From Agapanthus africanus (taxonomy: Eukaryota; Streptophyta; Magnoliopsida; Asparagales; Amaryllidaceae): a DNA stretch of 64,000 bases. The stretch spans positions 206,961,632 to 207,025,631 of the forward strand of contig JASDDO010000006.1 in the NCBI GenBank assembly GCA_030015575.1, given 5' to 3'. The position numbers were made by a program, and so were the translations under genes. Shown here one piece after another: positions 32,733 to 44,422 of the stretch. Under the pieces are notes generated by a model. That model was not told the origin of the DNA. It saw only the letters and a list, made by a program, of their open reading frames with translations, and made no database searches. The stretch's first letter is position 1. Each line of letters opens with the position of its first letter.

Positions 32733-32904
32733 CCGTTTTTCTACAGTAGACAATAAAAACCTTGAGTCGATTTTTAAAGTATGACTTATCATTTTTACAG
32801 CACTTTAAAAATTGACAGCAAGTTTGATATCGGGGTGTATTTCGCGACTTTTCTCCGATCGAATTTCTAGTTACTATGCTAACATGTTAGGTAGTGTTTA
32901 ACTA

Positions 32905-32917
32905 GGCTCTGATACCA
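32905..32917 (-). promoter_or_regulatory. Primer binding site of Copia2 (initiator tRNA-Met)
   Basis: TGGTATCAGAGCC on the element strand, one base after the LTR end. Confidence 0.93.
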
Positions 32918-32918
32918 C

Positions 32919-35046
32919 TGTAAGTCCATGCTACCTCTCCCGGTACTTACGGGCATGCGGAATTTGGTGAAAAAACGATTTTTCTAGAGGCGGTAACATG
33001 GACTCAAAACGGATCTTTGTTAAACTATCTACCTAACAACCTAACTAGGAGTTGTTAACTACTCGGTTAGGGGGTTATACCTTTCTTTCTTGAACTCCTT
33101 CGTCTTCAACTCTCGATGGAGTACGGATCGGCTTCACCCCGTCGTCTTCTTGCGCCGAAGATCGATCCACCCGAAAGCTTCTACCATTGGCTTCTTCTTC
33201 GAACTTTGAAGAAACTAGTTCACTCGGTTTGCTAAACCTTGTGAACTAGAGTGAGTAGAGGAGAGTGTGTTGGGATTTTTCTCTATGGTTCTTGCTTCTC
33301 AACACATGAGACAAGTGAACCATAGACTAGAGAGAGGGAGAGCAAGAGGAAGAGGGTGAGAGCTCAAAACAAGAGAGAGAATGGAAATGAGGGAATGAGC
33401 AAGACTTTTCTCTCTTTGCTCTCATAATCCAAAGCCATCATAACCAATAATAGCAATCAAGTATTATGTGATGGTTTAAGTCAAAATAGCCATATCATTT
33501 CATGCACTCATTTTGCACAAGATAAACATGCAAGCAAAAGTCTTTGCCATGAAATAATAGCCATTGTCATGATGATGGTCAACTAGTCCAACCTAGTCAA
33601 TCGGTCAACAAAGTCAACAAGTCAACAAAGTCAACCCCTCAACAACCATGTCACTATAATACTTAATTAATATTAATGTTAATCATATATCATATTCTCA
33701 TTAGGGTTGAGCAAAAAGTCAACAGTCAACAACCCTAATGAGAATCCTCTGCCTCTGTCTCTCCGTCAACTGTGCATACACACCCGCATCCACGTTCCGA
33801 GGAACACGAATACAAACGAGGTAAAACCAATCCCAAAACGTACACTAGGATCTGGCTTAAACCAAAGCCCGCTAGTGTTAACTGTCCGGACACTGTACGT
33901 GCACAAGTGCACGGATGTGACCGAACCCTGTCGCAAAACTATGCGACCTGTCGCAAAACCATGCGGCCTCTACTCTTTTGCCTAAAGGCGAATAGCTTTC
34001 TGTGTGGGACTCTAAAGACTCGAAACTACGCTGGCAGTGGGTTTAACCACAGACCGCAAGCGGCACTAGCTGTGCGTAACGGTCCCCAGGTAGATGCCGA
34101 CAAGAAGACTAACGAGGTGAAACCCATCTGAACTCCTACTGAGTATGACTGTAACAATCTCCATACAGTCCGGTATGTTCGTCTGATACATCTCATGGCG
34201 GGCCTAGGGGGCGGTAAACGTCAGTCCCCCAATAGCGGTACAAGTCGTGTCGGAGTGAAGCCCAGAACACCCTGAGATAACACTGGAAACCTACCAGTAT
34301 ATCTCGCTTGCCCTGGCCAGGGACTACTCGTGTAATGGCTCTCCTAGACACAGCGCGATGTCAACCCCCAATACCGGGAGAGACGAATCCTGTCTAACCG
34401 TCACTGCCTCCAAATGCTTCGGGACTGCACCTAACTACTACCTGTTTGCACGACTCCTTTGAGCCGTGGTAGGGTAGTAATCTAAGTACAGTGGGAACAC
34501 ACTCGAGGCGAAGTGACAGTGTCAAGTCAGCGGACTAAGCTGTACCCATGTCACTTGGGAACTGATAACTGACGATAGGTATAGTACCAACCAACAGTTC
34601 CCGACGAGTCCTGTCCAGTTTACTCGTAACCCAACGAGCACCCGCATACTATCTCCAGTACGACGTACTGATGGCTGTGGGACAGAGCATCTCCCATACT
34701 GGGATGAGAAGCGCATACGCTAGTCTACTCCGGAGTATCGATGCCCTGTCTCGATAGTCCTGCGACTAGGGACCTGCATAAGGATGTGCTTATAGATTAC
34801 CCAGCCCCCACTAGTGTGACTGCCATCACAACGCTGGTAATCAAGCAAAGATCCTAAGGTCTCTACTAATGTGTATAGGTGATATACTAAAATAAACACA
34901 TGTACACGTTGAAGTAGAAACAAACCAAGTAGTATACTACTATATTGAGCAAGATTGTTTATACAAGGTGAATATCCCAAGCTTCCATTAAGTAATATAC
35001 AAACTAGTATGATACAGTAATGGCCTCTAGGGCATATACACTAACA
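32919..35046 (-). mobile_element. Copia2 5' LTR
   Basis: 2128 bp. W-box array 33578-33634, telo-box hairpin 33694-33745. Followed by the right TSD ATTTC. Confidence 0.94.
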
Positions 35047-35730
35047 ATTTCTTGCACTCCGTGCATTTGATTTGGATTTCCGCGCTTGATGAGCGCATGT
35101 TTTGAGATACGATTTTGGTGCACACCAGATGCACTAAATCGGGATTCTTCGTGCATGTCTGATACACCTGATTTTGCTGTCGGGCACACACGTTGCCTAT
35201 GACAGATGTTTCGTGCACATCCGTTGCACCTAGATGTTGTTCTGTGCACATGTATGGTACATATATGGATTTTGATTTCCGTGCGCACCAGACGCACAGG
35301 GTATTCTTATATACATTTTTAGGATTGATTTCTTATAGAGCAGTACATTTTTATGATATTTGCTATGTGTTTTCATACTGAGCAGGACTAGTCAGAGGAC
35401 AGTACCTGGATATATTTTTCATGCATTTATTTCAGCTATTTACATGTATAGATTTGATATTTACGTGTATAGTTCGGATTTATATCATATTGGTTTTGCT
35501 TTGGATTTGACATTTGTGTTTTTATCATGACTCCGATGATTGCGGGATGCTTGACGGAGTTTATATTTTGAGCTATCTTCTCATTACTTATGCGCATGCA
35601 TTGCGCTATGATGCGTTTTATGTATTGATGATTTCGGAGCCCCGACAATTTGGATTTTTTACTGAAATGTTTTAGAATTTGGGGGTTTAAATTTAAATTC
35701 GGGGACCGAATTTCTTTAAGGGGGGAAGAT
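35047..35730 (+). mobile_element. Element E interior, segment 4, with PPT
   Basis: Starts with the right TSD of Copia2. The first 250 bp are an array of mini-hairpins. The rest is T-rich and non-coding. It ends with the purine tract AAGGGGGGAAGAT (35718-35730), identical to that of element D, directly before the LTR start TGTAAC. Confidence 0.82.
35054..35297. repeat. Degenerate array of eight mini-hairpins, period about 32 nt
   Basis: Short inverted repeats start at 35054, 35082, 35118, 35151, 35183, 35213, 35244 and 35281, at intervals of 28-37. Pairs include GCAC/GTGC, GCGC/GCGC, GTGCA/TGCAC, GGCA/TGCC and GTGCG/CGCAC. Most units keep pairing although the bases differ; the fourth has one mismatch and the seventh is degenerate. 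Confidence 0.7.
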
Positions 35731-36784
35731 TGTAACATTTAAAAAAAATAAAATATTATTTTTGGGGATTTTTATAATTTAATATAATTTTATTGAATAT
35801 TTTAATATTTCGGTATAATTAAATACCGATAAATGGGGAAAATTATGGAAAATTCAAAAATAGGGTATTTTATGGAATTATACCATTTTTAAGTTTTTAT
35901 GATTAATTATATGCTAATTTAGTGCTAATCGCGATTAAAAATCGCTAATCGGTTTTTTAGCATTTTTGTGCAAAACATGCACATATCATTGTTTTTTACA
36001 CTTGTGCATTTCTACCATGTTTGTTTTGGGGTTACTATTGGTGTGAGAAGGATTTAGAGGGAAAAGAAAAAGAAACGAAAAGAAAAGAGAAATGAATAAA
36101 ATATAAGGTATGGGTGTGAGAGAGAAAGTGAGGGGGGTTTTCCTTTGACCAAAGACTTAGCCATTCCTCTTCTTTCTTCCCTCATCCCTCTCCCTCTTCT
36201 GCCCCTTGCTGCTGCTGCTTCTCCCTATTCCCTCCCCTCTTCAAGTCCTCAAATCATCTCAAAAACAACTCCAAAACCCTATCTTCATTTCACTAAAAAG
36301 ATGCACAAGCTCAAGACCAACACATTGGACCAAGAAAGAAAGGATTTTGGCCACTAGGGACAACTCAAGAAAATTCTTGAGTTGCCAAATGAGGTATTTT
36401 CTGGACCATTAGCTTAGTTTTTGCATTACTTATACCCCTATGATAAGATTGAATCGATATCGGGTAGTTTTGTGGGCTTAAGGAAAACCTTGTTAGGGTT
36501 TGAGGGAATTTTTGGGTTTTCTGTGAAATTGAGCTCAGTAGAGGCCATACAAACACCTTAGTGCTAGATTTGAGACCCAAACCTGAGACTTAAAACCCGG
36601 AATACGGATTTAGAAACCGATATCGGAAAATTTGTGGAATCTGTGGAGGTTATATGAGATCTGCTATCACCCCGAGACTCTGAAAATTATTTTGGTTGGA
36701 CAGTGATATGTGCAGGCACCCAGGAAGCTATCACCAAGACCCCAGCCCCTAACTCCCAACCTCGGCCACAGATTTATTCCGTTT

Positions 36785-36801
36785 GGCCGCAAATTGCGGC
36801 C
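36785..36801. other. GC palindrome in the E 3' LTR
   Basis: GGCCGCAAATTGCGGCC, perfectly self-complementary apart from the central base. Possibly a relative of the GC cassettes in the other elements. Confidence 0.6.
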
Positions 36802-39228
36802 TGGACCCCACCAAATTGGCTCGTTTTGGTTTTGGTGCCCCCTTATCAGTAGATTAGACCCCTGGCATGTGCAAAATTGTCCAATTTGATCTAGGGTGAA
36901 ATCTGGAACCTTTTTCTTTAGTTGCTGTTTTGAATTCGTGTTTCCGTATTCCGTATTTTGAATTCTGGATTTTCGTATTGCGTTTACCTCGAATACTTGG
37001 CGTTTATACGACGATATCGAGGATTGATTGATGGTTTTGAAAGTGTACCCATAGGTTCTAACCTATAGGCCCCTTAGCGTATCGTTTTGGGTTCTCGTGT
37101 GTCATTTTAGTATTGATTTGGTTTTAATACGCATTTACGATACGTTGATGTCTAGGTACCCCATGAAGACTTCGGGACGACAAGCAAGCGCGTGGCGACT
37201 TCAATGAATGAAGACACAAGGTGAGTAGATTATATCTACGGGGTGAAGTCAGGTGGATGGCGTATAGCACCCCTACAGTCCGTAGTTGGTATACCTTATA
37301 TGTATATATTATATATATGATAGCTTATAGTGTGTCGCAGATGTTGAGATTAGACGTACTATGGTTAGATTAGGGCGTAGAAGTAAACTAGTGTAGTTCT
37401 TAGTCGCGAACCCTAGAATATGTTTACACACACACGCGCACACAAGCTTATTGCTATACTTATGCTTGAATGATGACGATAGTGGATGACATTGGAGATG
37501 AGTCGATGATTTGGGCATAGTTCCATGAGATCGGTGATATGATGTGATTCGTGTTTGGGATACGACATGTGATTTTTAGCGGGCCTTTGGATGTGTGTTT
37601 CACACACACATTCATACTTATATAGATGGTATCAGTTGTACTAGACTTAGATCAGTACCCCAGATTATGTGATATGATGATAAGGATACCAGATAATTGA
37701 TGAGATAAATGTGATATTGACCCGTACCCAGCTATTGGGATGCCGTACGACGATTTACCGTATGAGCTATATATATTGATGATTGATCCGCACTCATGAC
37801 TCGAGGATGTCAGATGATATACAGTATCGTATGCGATACTATTAAGGCGGGATCACCGACTCTTATATTTATATTTATATATATCGACTCAGATTTAGGT
37901 GGTTTCCATACCCCTCCCTATTGACTTGATAGTTAGATTTGTAGTTAGTATAGTAGATGTTAGACTAGACCCGAGTCATACCTAATTCAAAACTAACGGA
38001 TCGGGAGTATTTTAAAGACAGGAAAAAAGGGATTCTACGGATACTTTAAAAAGGCGCATCTTTTATTTAAAACACCGTAACCCTTATTTTACCAAAAAAC
38101 CCGATTCGTCTTATTTCAAATGGCATAACTGCATGACATATACATATTGATGTAGATTCTTCACTGTTGCATTGATTATTCGATTTCCGCATATTCATGC
38201 TATTCGCATCGCTTTGCATGTGTAATTGTGTTTATTGCTATATTAAAACCATGCTGTTAGGACACCAGCACCATTATAGATGATGCATATGTTTCACGTA
38301 CACTTCATTGCCGGCTCACACACTTCATCATCGATAATTGCCATGTCACTACACTGTAGTACTGTTGCATTCAGGATATGACCCTTGCATGGCATACCTG
38401 TGTACCTATATACTGTATATTCATACGTATTCGCACATACATAAATAATTCTGGCATTGATTAGAGATTTGGGAACCGCAAGATACTCTTTAAAACTGAT
38501 TAATTTTAAAAGAGCGGTTTCCCTCAATATGTACATATTACTATTCCATGTTGCATGATATACTGATATGCTTGCATTTCTTTTACATGTCGCATACATC
38601 ATGCTTTTTTATTATACGCATTGAGATATGTTGTTTCCATGATATTTCTGGATTTAGGAACCGTGGTATTTCAAAAGAGAATATGTAATTGTTTTAAAAA
38701 CCCGGTTACCCTTGATATGATATTTCAGTGCATCCACCATGTGTTTTCTCGGTGCTGAGAGCGACATGTGAAACCCGATTCGAGGAGCGGATGAGGCCGA
38801 TTGCGGGTCCATGGTGGACCCTGTATGGTCCCCCGGGGTGAGAACGGATCTGCTGTGTAGCTAGACGGTGAGCCTGGCAGAGGAACCATTACCTACCGGT
38901 GATTGGTTGGATCTGGCGGTTATCCGGAGGATACTGACCAGAGTCGATAGATGGATATGGGCCGACCCGTGCTGCCGGGGCCGAGGGACGATACCGCAGA
39001 GGAGCCCGATATATGAGGATTTACGTGTCGATGCTAGTCACAGGTTTTCATGATGTTTTTGAGTGTCGATGTTAGGCACTCAGGTTTCATGATTTTGATT
39101 CTATCCTCATAATTCCATGCATATGCTTTACGATATTTACATGCATGATACTTATTGTCATTGGGTGACACGTGGACGGGATCCACATACATACAGACTT
39201 TGATTACATTGATCATACCTCATATGTA

Positions 39229-39299
39229 TATATAACAGTGGATGAGGACTCTGTTATATATGCCCTTACACCAATATTAGTGGAATGGGACGCTAATAT
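39229..39299 (+). other. Twin LTR hairpins (E 3' LTR)
   Basis: Same pair as at 1822-1895: TATATAACAG/CTGTTATATA with loop TGGATGAGGACT (39229-39260), and ATATTAG/CTAATAT with loop TGGAATGGGACG (39274-39299). Confidence 0.8.
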
Positions 39300-39474
39300 A
39301 TGTGTATTGATATCAATTTAGATACTTCATGCAGACATACCTCATATTTATGATATGTTATTACCTGAGGCACTGGCACGAGCACTTGGTACTACATACA
39401 TGTATAGATGTACATTGCCACCTTATCATGCTTCAGACTTATCCTTTTGAGGTTTATATATATTTATATATATA

Positions 39475-39506
<32 letters not shown>

Positions 39507-40245
39507 CCGTATTGACCTAGGATTATGTCATGCATTCGATTTCTACTTGTATTTATTTTCTATTCACGAGTTGGCAACTCACCCTCCGTTATGCCACAGC
39601 TTCTTGCAGGTTTTGCCGTAGAGGTTCCATAGCGGCATTTCTAGCACACTGCTTCTTTTGCGGGTGATTTGTTTGGGTAGGTGGGTTCTTTTGCATCAGA
39701 ACCACCATTGTACATGTATTATTCATTGTATCTAGAAATTCCATCAACCAAAACTTGTATATTGTTTCAGACTTAGAACAAGTCATGTATTATTTCGACC
39801 TTAGAGTCGCGCGTTGTAGTATTACGGTTTTCATGTTAGTTTGAGTTTATTTTTGAGTTTTGATCCTCGCCCTTCGGCGTTGTATATTATATTTCTTGCG
39901 TGGTTGTGACCGTCGATTGACGAAGAGCTAGCTCTCGCTTAGGGATGCCTTTTGTCATTGCATATATATTATTCTTGTTGCACCCCGTTTGGGGCCAGTA
40001 TTTACAAAGGAAACTCTGCCGAAATTTTTAGAAAAGACTATACATTTTAAAATGCATATTCGGCTTAGTTATTTAAAAAACTTGTTTTTTAAACATGCTT
40101 TCTTCACTTCTAAAAACTATTTTTCCTTCATTTATTATTTAAATTGGCTTTAGATTTTTAGGCTTTTGGCTTACTTGGATTAGATGGAGTCCTATAGACT
40201 TCATATGATTCAAGGACCAGTCACGTGCTCTTTCGGGTCGTGACA

Positions 40246-41435
40246 CCAAGTCTAGACTCCGATCGTCCCGATCGCGCAACACAATAAATTAAAATGCGAG
40301 GAATATAATAGATATAAGATCGCAACGACTAATTGAATCCACGTCGGAAAAACCCCGAAACCAAGTAAACAACCTACCGCAATATTTCACACTAGTTTTA
40401 AGCTAACGCGTATCTAGCAATTACAAACACCTTAAAATAGCTTAACTAAGCTATCAAAACTATTTCTATATTTTTAACACTTGCAAAATAAATTTTAGCA
40501 AAAACCTAGTAAGCAAAATATCATAATTAAACAAAATATTCATTAACAATAATTAATATTTTCTACTAGGCTAAGCTTTTCCTAATCATAAATTAACACT
40601 TCAATAAAACATTAATTAAATCAAGCTTTAAACTTAACTTGAATTTCTAAAACCATTTCTAGAATTTTGAAACATGAAATTTAAAGCTTAAATTAACATC
40701 TAATTAAGCTAGCATAAAGATTTAAACTTAACAATTAGAGATTAGGGTTAGGCTTTTATACCTCAAAATGATTCAAAACTTGCAACAAGAAAACCAAGAT
40801 TAGCCTCCAAAATCAAGACTTCATGAAGAACAAAGTATGGTTTAGGGTTAAGGAAATGAAGGAAAATGATTATATTTAAATTTTTGTGATTTTATTTGTA
40901 TTTTTCATGATTTATTTTGGCTTGAAATGAAGAAAATTGAGTGAGGAAGCACAAGGGCAGCAAGGGGGAGAGAGGGGCCGGCCAAGGAGGTGAGGGGGGT
41001 GTTTTTATGAATTTTAGTGAAGAAAGTTCTAGTAAAAATACAATTAATGCTTCATTAAATGCATTTTACCACCTTTCTTTCTTTTTTCTTTTTCTTTAAA
41101 AAAATTAAATCCTTTGACCAAAAAAAAATCTAGATATTTAAAAAGAAGGTTCTAAAATAATTTTAGTGATGATTTCCAATAATTTTCATTTAGAAGAAAC
41201 TTCCCGATTTACGTGCATATTTTACCGGCTAAAATAATATTTTATTTGGGAAAAATTCTATCAGAACCAAAACCTTCCATATACCCCCAAAGTTCGCGCA
41301 CTAGTTTTATTTTAGCAAAAAAAAGGTGGTGGCAAGTTTCTACGGAAGTTTGAACGAAATCGGGTTAAAACGGAAAATACCGACTATTTTGCCCTAAAAC
41401 GGAAAAATTCGCAAAACGATTTCTGAAACGTTACA
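40246..41435 (-). mobile_element. Element D 3' LTR, 5' portion
   Basis: The first 1.19 kb of the LTR on the element strand (TGTAAC start at 41435). It matches 62895-64000 and was cut at CCAAG by the insertion of E. It contains GGCCGGCC near 40978. No coding sequence. Confidence 0.88.
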
Positions 41436-41549
41436 ATCTTCCCCCCTTAAAGAAATTCGGTCCCTGAATTAAAATTCAACTACGCGTACCTTCAAGGAGA
41501 TGAGTACAAAACTCCCAAATCTCGCTCGCAGCTTGCCAAGTGATCACCT
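41436..41549 (-). pseudogene. Element D pol 3' end (rest of chromodomain) and PPT
   Basis: On the element strand this continues the chromodomain after the B insertion, including ITWQAASEIWEF, and reaches a stop near 41481. The purine tract is at 41436-41448. Bases 41545-41549 are CACCT, the left TSD of B. Confidence 0.75.
41545..41549. repeat. TSD of element B, left copy
   Basis: CACCT, repeated exactly at 56490-56494. Confidence 0.93.
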
Positions 41550-42790
41550 TGTTCATACCATAATATTGCATTATTATATTCCCCATTCTTATGCATTTTA
41601 TGAATAAACAGGTGCTTTTGACCCATGTCTGCTATATAGTACAGGTTACAGGTTCTTGGAAGAAAAACAGTGAAAAAGATAAAAGACGATGCAAAAGTGG
41701 GACTACGACCAACAAATAGAAGGATCTTGATCAAGCCTACACAAAAGATCAGTTCACAAAGTACAAGGCAACGCAAGGTCCAAGATTTCGAAGCAACGGT
41801 AAAAAGTCCACTACAATTGTTTACTGGGAGATCTAGAAGAAATCTCGAAGCCAATTTGAGAAAAGTACTAAAGAAACAGGAAGTACAAGTCAACAGAAGC
41901 CAGCCTAGAAAATTTCAGCACACAATCCTTTCATTGGGCCGCGGAACCGCGGCCAAACCCTGGCTGCGGCCGCGGTTCCGCGGCCATCTAGAGCATGTAG
42001 AGAGGAAAAATTTTACCAAAATGTTGTGTCGGCGCTGACTAGTCTTTCTAGGGGTATTTTCGTAAAAGAACACATGCGGCAATTGTAAAACCTAGGATTT
42101 CTATGTCCTATAAATAGAGACACAATTCATTGTATTAGTTGATGCCTCTTTTTATGAATAAAATTCAGATTCCTTTGAAGTTTTGAGAGCATCATTTTGT
42201 AAGTTTCTTTTAATTTCTGCCTTAGCTCTAGTTTTAATTCTTTCCCTAGATAAATTATTATTTTGCCTTAGTTTAATCTAGTTTAGAATTTCATAATCTA
42301 CAGTAGGTAATTAATCTCTTAGATCTAAAGACAAAATAAAAATCATGTTTTTAATAGATCCCTTAATGAGCGAGTAGTTTCCTCGCTTGTTAGGGTTAGG
42401 AATAGGGAAGAGTTTGAGAGATGAAGATCTCTCATCTCTTTCGTGCCCAATCATTTGTAATAATTAGGACTTCATGCATGCATGCATATTCCGCTCCCTA
42501 CGGCACCCTACCCACGAGGTAACGGTGATACCGTAGTATAAAAGACCGGATTTGCATGTCTTCCATGAAGGTTAGGCTAATTATTAAGAAAGGACGGACA
42601 AGGATCTAGAGGAAGAAATACAGTTTCTTCCCGATCATCCTAATCCCCTTTATTAATAATTACCATAACTTCTAAAAAGATATCTAATTTAGGTCATTGA
42701 AAGAGGTGTAGATCTTTATTTACCAAACTTTACCTAAACCTAATCCTAGCAAGTTTCCTAATCTTAGTATAACTCATTTTAGTTTTTGTG
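41550..42790 (+). mobile_element. Element B left LTR, 3' truncated
   Basis: Starts TGTTCATACC and follows the right LTR closely up to ATAAAAG near 42785, where the sequence switches to interior 3'-end sequence. The final 150 bp of LTR are missing. GC cassette at 41937-41985, TATAAATA at 42109-42116. Confidence 0.85.
41937..41985. other. GC cassette in the B left LTR
   Basis: GGCCGCGGAACCGCGGCC (41937-41954), 13-nt spacer, then GGCCGCGGTTCCGCGGCC (41968-41985), its exact reverse complement. About 125 bp upstream of the TATA box. The right LTR copy (55479-55527) has two C-to-T changes at CpG sites. Confidence 0.9.
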
Positions 42791-43009
42791 ATAAAAGTCA
42801 ATGGGCCTAATTTGATAGGATTTTTTGGGTAGTATCCGCTGAAAACCCTCAGGAGACAACACTCCTCCTACTAGGGACACCTAGAGGTTTAACGGCTCGT
42901 TGCACGAGCTCAGTGCAATCGCGTTTCCCTGCGAAAGTGAGGTTAGGTTTTTGTTGAGAATAAAACTAGGTTTGCTCGAGGACGAGCAAAAGATAAGTTT
43001 GGGGGTATT
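42791..43009 (+). mobile_element. Element B residual interior 3' end and PPT
   Basis: About 215 bp nearly identical to the sequence before the right LTR (54895-55091). It includes the GCTCG/CGAGC hairpin (42974-42987) and AAGTTTGGGGGT (42995-43006). The missing interior upstream was lost in the deletion that joined it to the left LTR. Confidence 0.85.
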
Positions 43010-44402
43010 TGTTCATATCATAATATTGCATTATTATATTCCCCATTCCTAGTCATTTTACAAATAAACAGGTGCTTTTGACCCATGTCTGCTACATAGT
43101 TACAGGTTACAGGTTCTTGGAATAAAAACAGTGAAAAAGATTAAAAGACGATACAAAAGTGAGACTACGACCAACGAATGGAAGAATCTTGATCAAGCCT
43201 ACATTTTGGAGAATAAACGAAGATCAATGGACAATTTCACATAGTACAAAGGCAGCGCAAGGTTCAAGACTTCGTCACGAAGCAACGGTAAAAGTCCACT
43301 ACAATTATTCACTGTGGAGTTCTGGAAGAAACCTAGAAGCCAACCTGAGAAAAGAACCAAAGAAATAGGAAGACAAAGATACCCAGAAGCATACCAGAAA
43401 AACTGAAGGCACAGTCCCACTGTTTAGCCGCGGAACCGCGGCCAAACCCTGCTCTTGGCCACGGAACCGCGGCCGTGTAGGGCCCGTGTCGTTGCAGAAA
43501 GTTGGTGTGCTGGCGGGCGTTGAATATGTCTTTTTCTTAGGGGGTATTTTTGTAAAAGCAGATATGCGAGTCAATTGTAACCCTAGGGTTTCTATCCTGT
43601 ATAAATAGGAACTCTAAACCTAGTATTAGGTTAGGCCTCCTTTCATTAATAAAATTCAGAATTCCTTTTGGAGAGCATCGATGCCTCTTTTCATTTCATC
43701 TATTCAGATCTGACAAGTCTTGTGTAAATGTTTGGAGAGAGCCATCTGTAAAGTAAGTAGTTTTATTTAATTGCCTTAGTATAGATCTTTAATTCCTTGC
43801 CCTAGATAGATAGATAGCATGTTCTTCAATTCCCTAATGAGCGAGTAGTCTCCTCGCTTGTTAGGGTTAGCTTTGGGGAAGGGTTTTGAGAGATGAGATC
43901 TCCCATCCCTTTCTTGCCCATCACACTTTTTTAATAGGACTCCATGCATACATGCACACACCGCTCCCTACGGCACCCTATCCCTCGAGGTAGCGGTGAT
44001 ACCGTAGTATAAAGGCCCGGTTGAGCATGTTTTTCATGGAGGTTAAGGTAAGGATTGATAAAGGAAGGACAAGAACCTAGAGGAAGAAACATCTTCCCGA
44101 ATGGTTCTAATCTCCTTTATTAATAATTACCATAACACCTCATAGATCTTAATTTGGGTATAGAAAGCGGTGAGATTTCTTTACATTTCCAAACCTACCC
44201 TAAACCTAACCCTAGAAAGATTTAGATCTAGATTAATTTAGTTTTTAGATTTAAATCAATCCATTCACACCGTTCGGAATTGACTCGTTAGAGCGATTAG
44301 GAAATTCACAACATCCCTGTGGACCGACCCGTACTCACCGGCTAGCTACCAAGCGACGCCGTTCTTGATTGCAGTTTAGAATTATTTTTGACATACAAAT
44401 CA
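43010..44402 (+). mobile_element. Element B middle LTR (second subfamily)
   Basis: 1393 bp, TGTTCATATC to AAATCA, followed by the primer site, so it is the functional 5' LTR of the interior. It diverges clearly from the two outer LTRs. GC cassette at 43427-43474 with both units in the same orientation (GGAACC core). TATAAATA at 43600-43607. Confidence 0.88.
43427..43474. other. GC cassette in the B middle LTR
   Basis: GCCGCGGAACCGCGGCC (43427-43443), 13-nt spacer, GGCCACGGAACCGCGGCC (43457-43474). Unlike the outer LTRs the second unit is a direct rather than inverted copy. Confidence 0.88.
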
Positions 44403-44404
44403 AA

Positions 44405-44422
44405 TGGCGTCGTTGCCGGAGA
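44405..44422 (+). promoter_or_regulatory. Primer binding site of element B (tRNA-Asp)
   Basis: TGGCGTCGTTGCCGGAGA, two bases after the LTR end. It differs at two positions from the site in A. Confidence 0.88.

Larger units (their letters stand above)
30822..32904 (-). mobile_element. Copia2 leader (non-coding)
   Basis: 2.1 kb with the same order of structures as Copia1: GC hairpin (32649-32732), three common-core hairpins (31529-31320) and the conserved leader block (31121-31032). No ORF of note. Confidence 0.85.
24729..35046 (-). mobile_element. Copia2: full-length but decayed Ty1/copia element
   Basis: 10.3 kb on the minus strand with perfect TSDs ATTTC (24724-24728, 35047-35051). LTRs 24729-26856 and 32919-35046, each 2128 bp, differ at several tens of sites (about 2%). 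It is a sister subfamily of Copia1: the proteins are very similar, but the LTRs agree well only in part. Gag-pol carries several stops and a frameshift, so it would depend on proteins from a relative such as Copia1 (inference). Confidence 0.95.
1..40245 (+). mobile_element. Element E: LARD-like LTR retrotransposon (5' end off window)
   Basis: A plus-strand LTR element that frames the left two thirds of the window. The partial 5' LTR (1-2849) matches the complete 3' LTR (35731-40245) from its position 37406 onward, with roughly 2-3% differences by eye. A tRNA-Met-type primer site follows the 5' LTR and a purine tract precedes the 3' LTR. With the nested insertions removed (A, C with Copia1, Copia2), the interior is about 2.9 kb and shows no protease, reverse transcriptase or integrase motif. 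Long LTRs (4.5 kb) around a short non-coding interior match the known description of LARDs (large retrotransposon derivatives). PPT, LTR end and LTR hairpins match element D, so a Tekay/Del-type chromovirus is the likely source of enzymes (inference). E lies inside the 3' LTR of D; its right TSD would be CCAAG, and the left copy lies outside the window. Confidence 0.85.
35731..40245 (+). mobile_element. Element E 3' LTR (complete, 4.5 kb)
   Basis: 4515 bp from TGTAAC to GTGACA. The first 1.6 kb are absent from the 5' copy in this window. Contents: a palindrome GGCCGCAAATTGCGGCC (36785-36801), the twin hairpins (39229-39299) and a TA-rich tract (39454-39506). No convincing ORF. It abuts CCAAG, where truncated LTR sequence of D begins on the opposite strand. 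Confidence 0.92.

Noticed and set aside
12065-35046. Copia1 and Copia2 as a tandem or segmental duplication
   Set aside because: They have different TSDs (AGTAC and ATTTC), lie in different host elements, and their LTRs belong to different subfamilies.
35054-35297. The mini-hairpin array as a CRISPR
   Set aside because: Units vary in sequence and spacing, there are no distinct spacers, and the setting is a plant retrotransposon.
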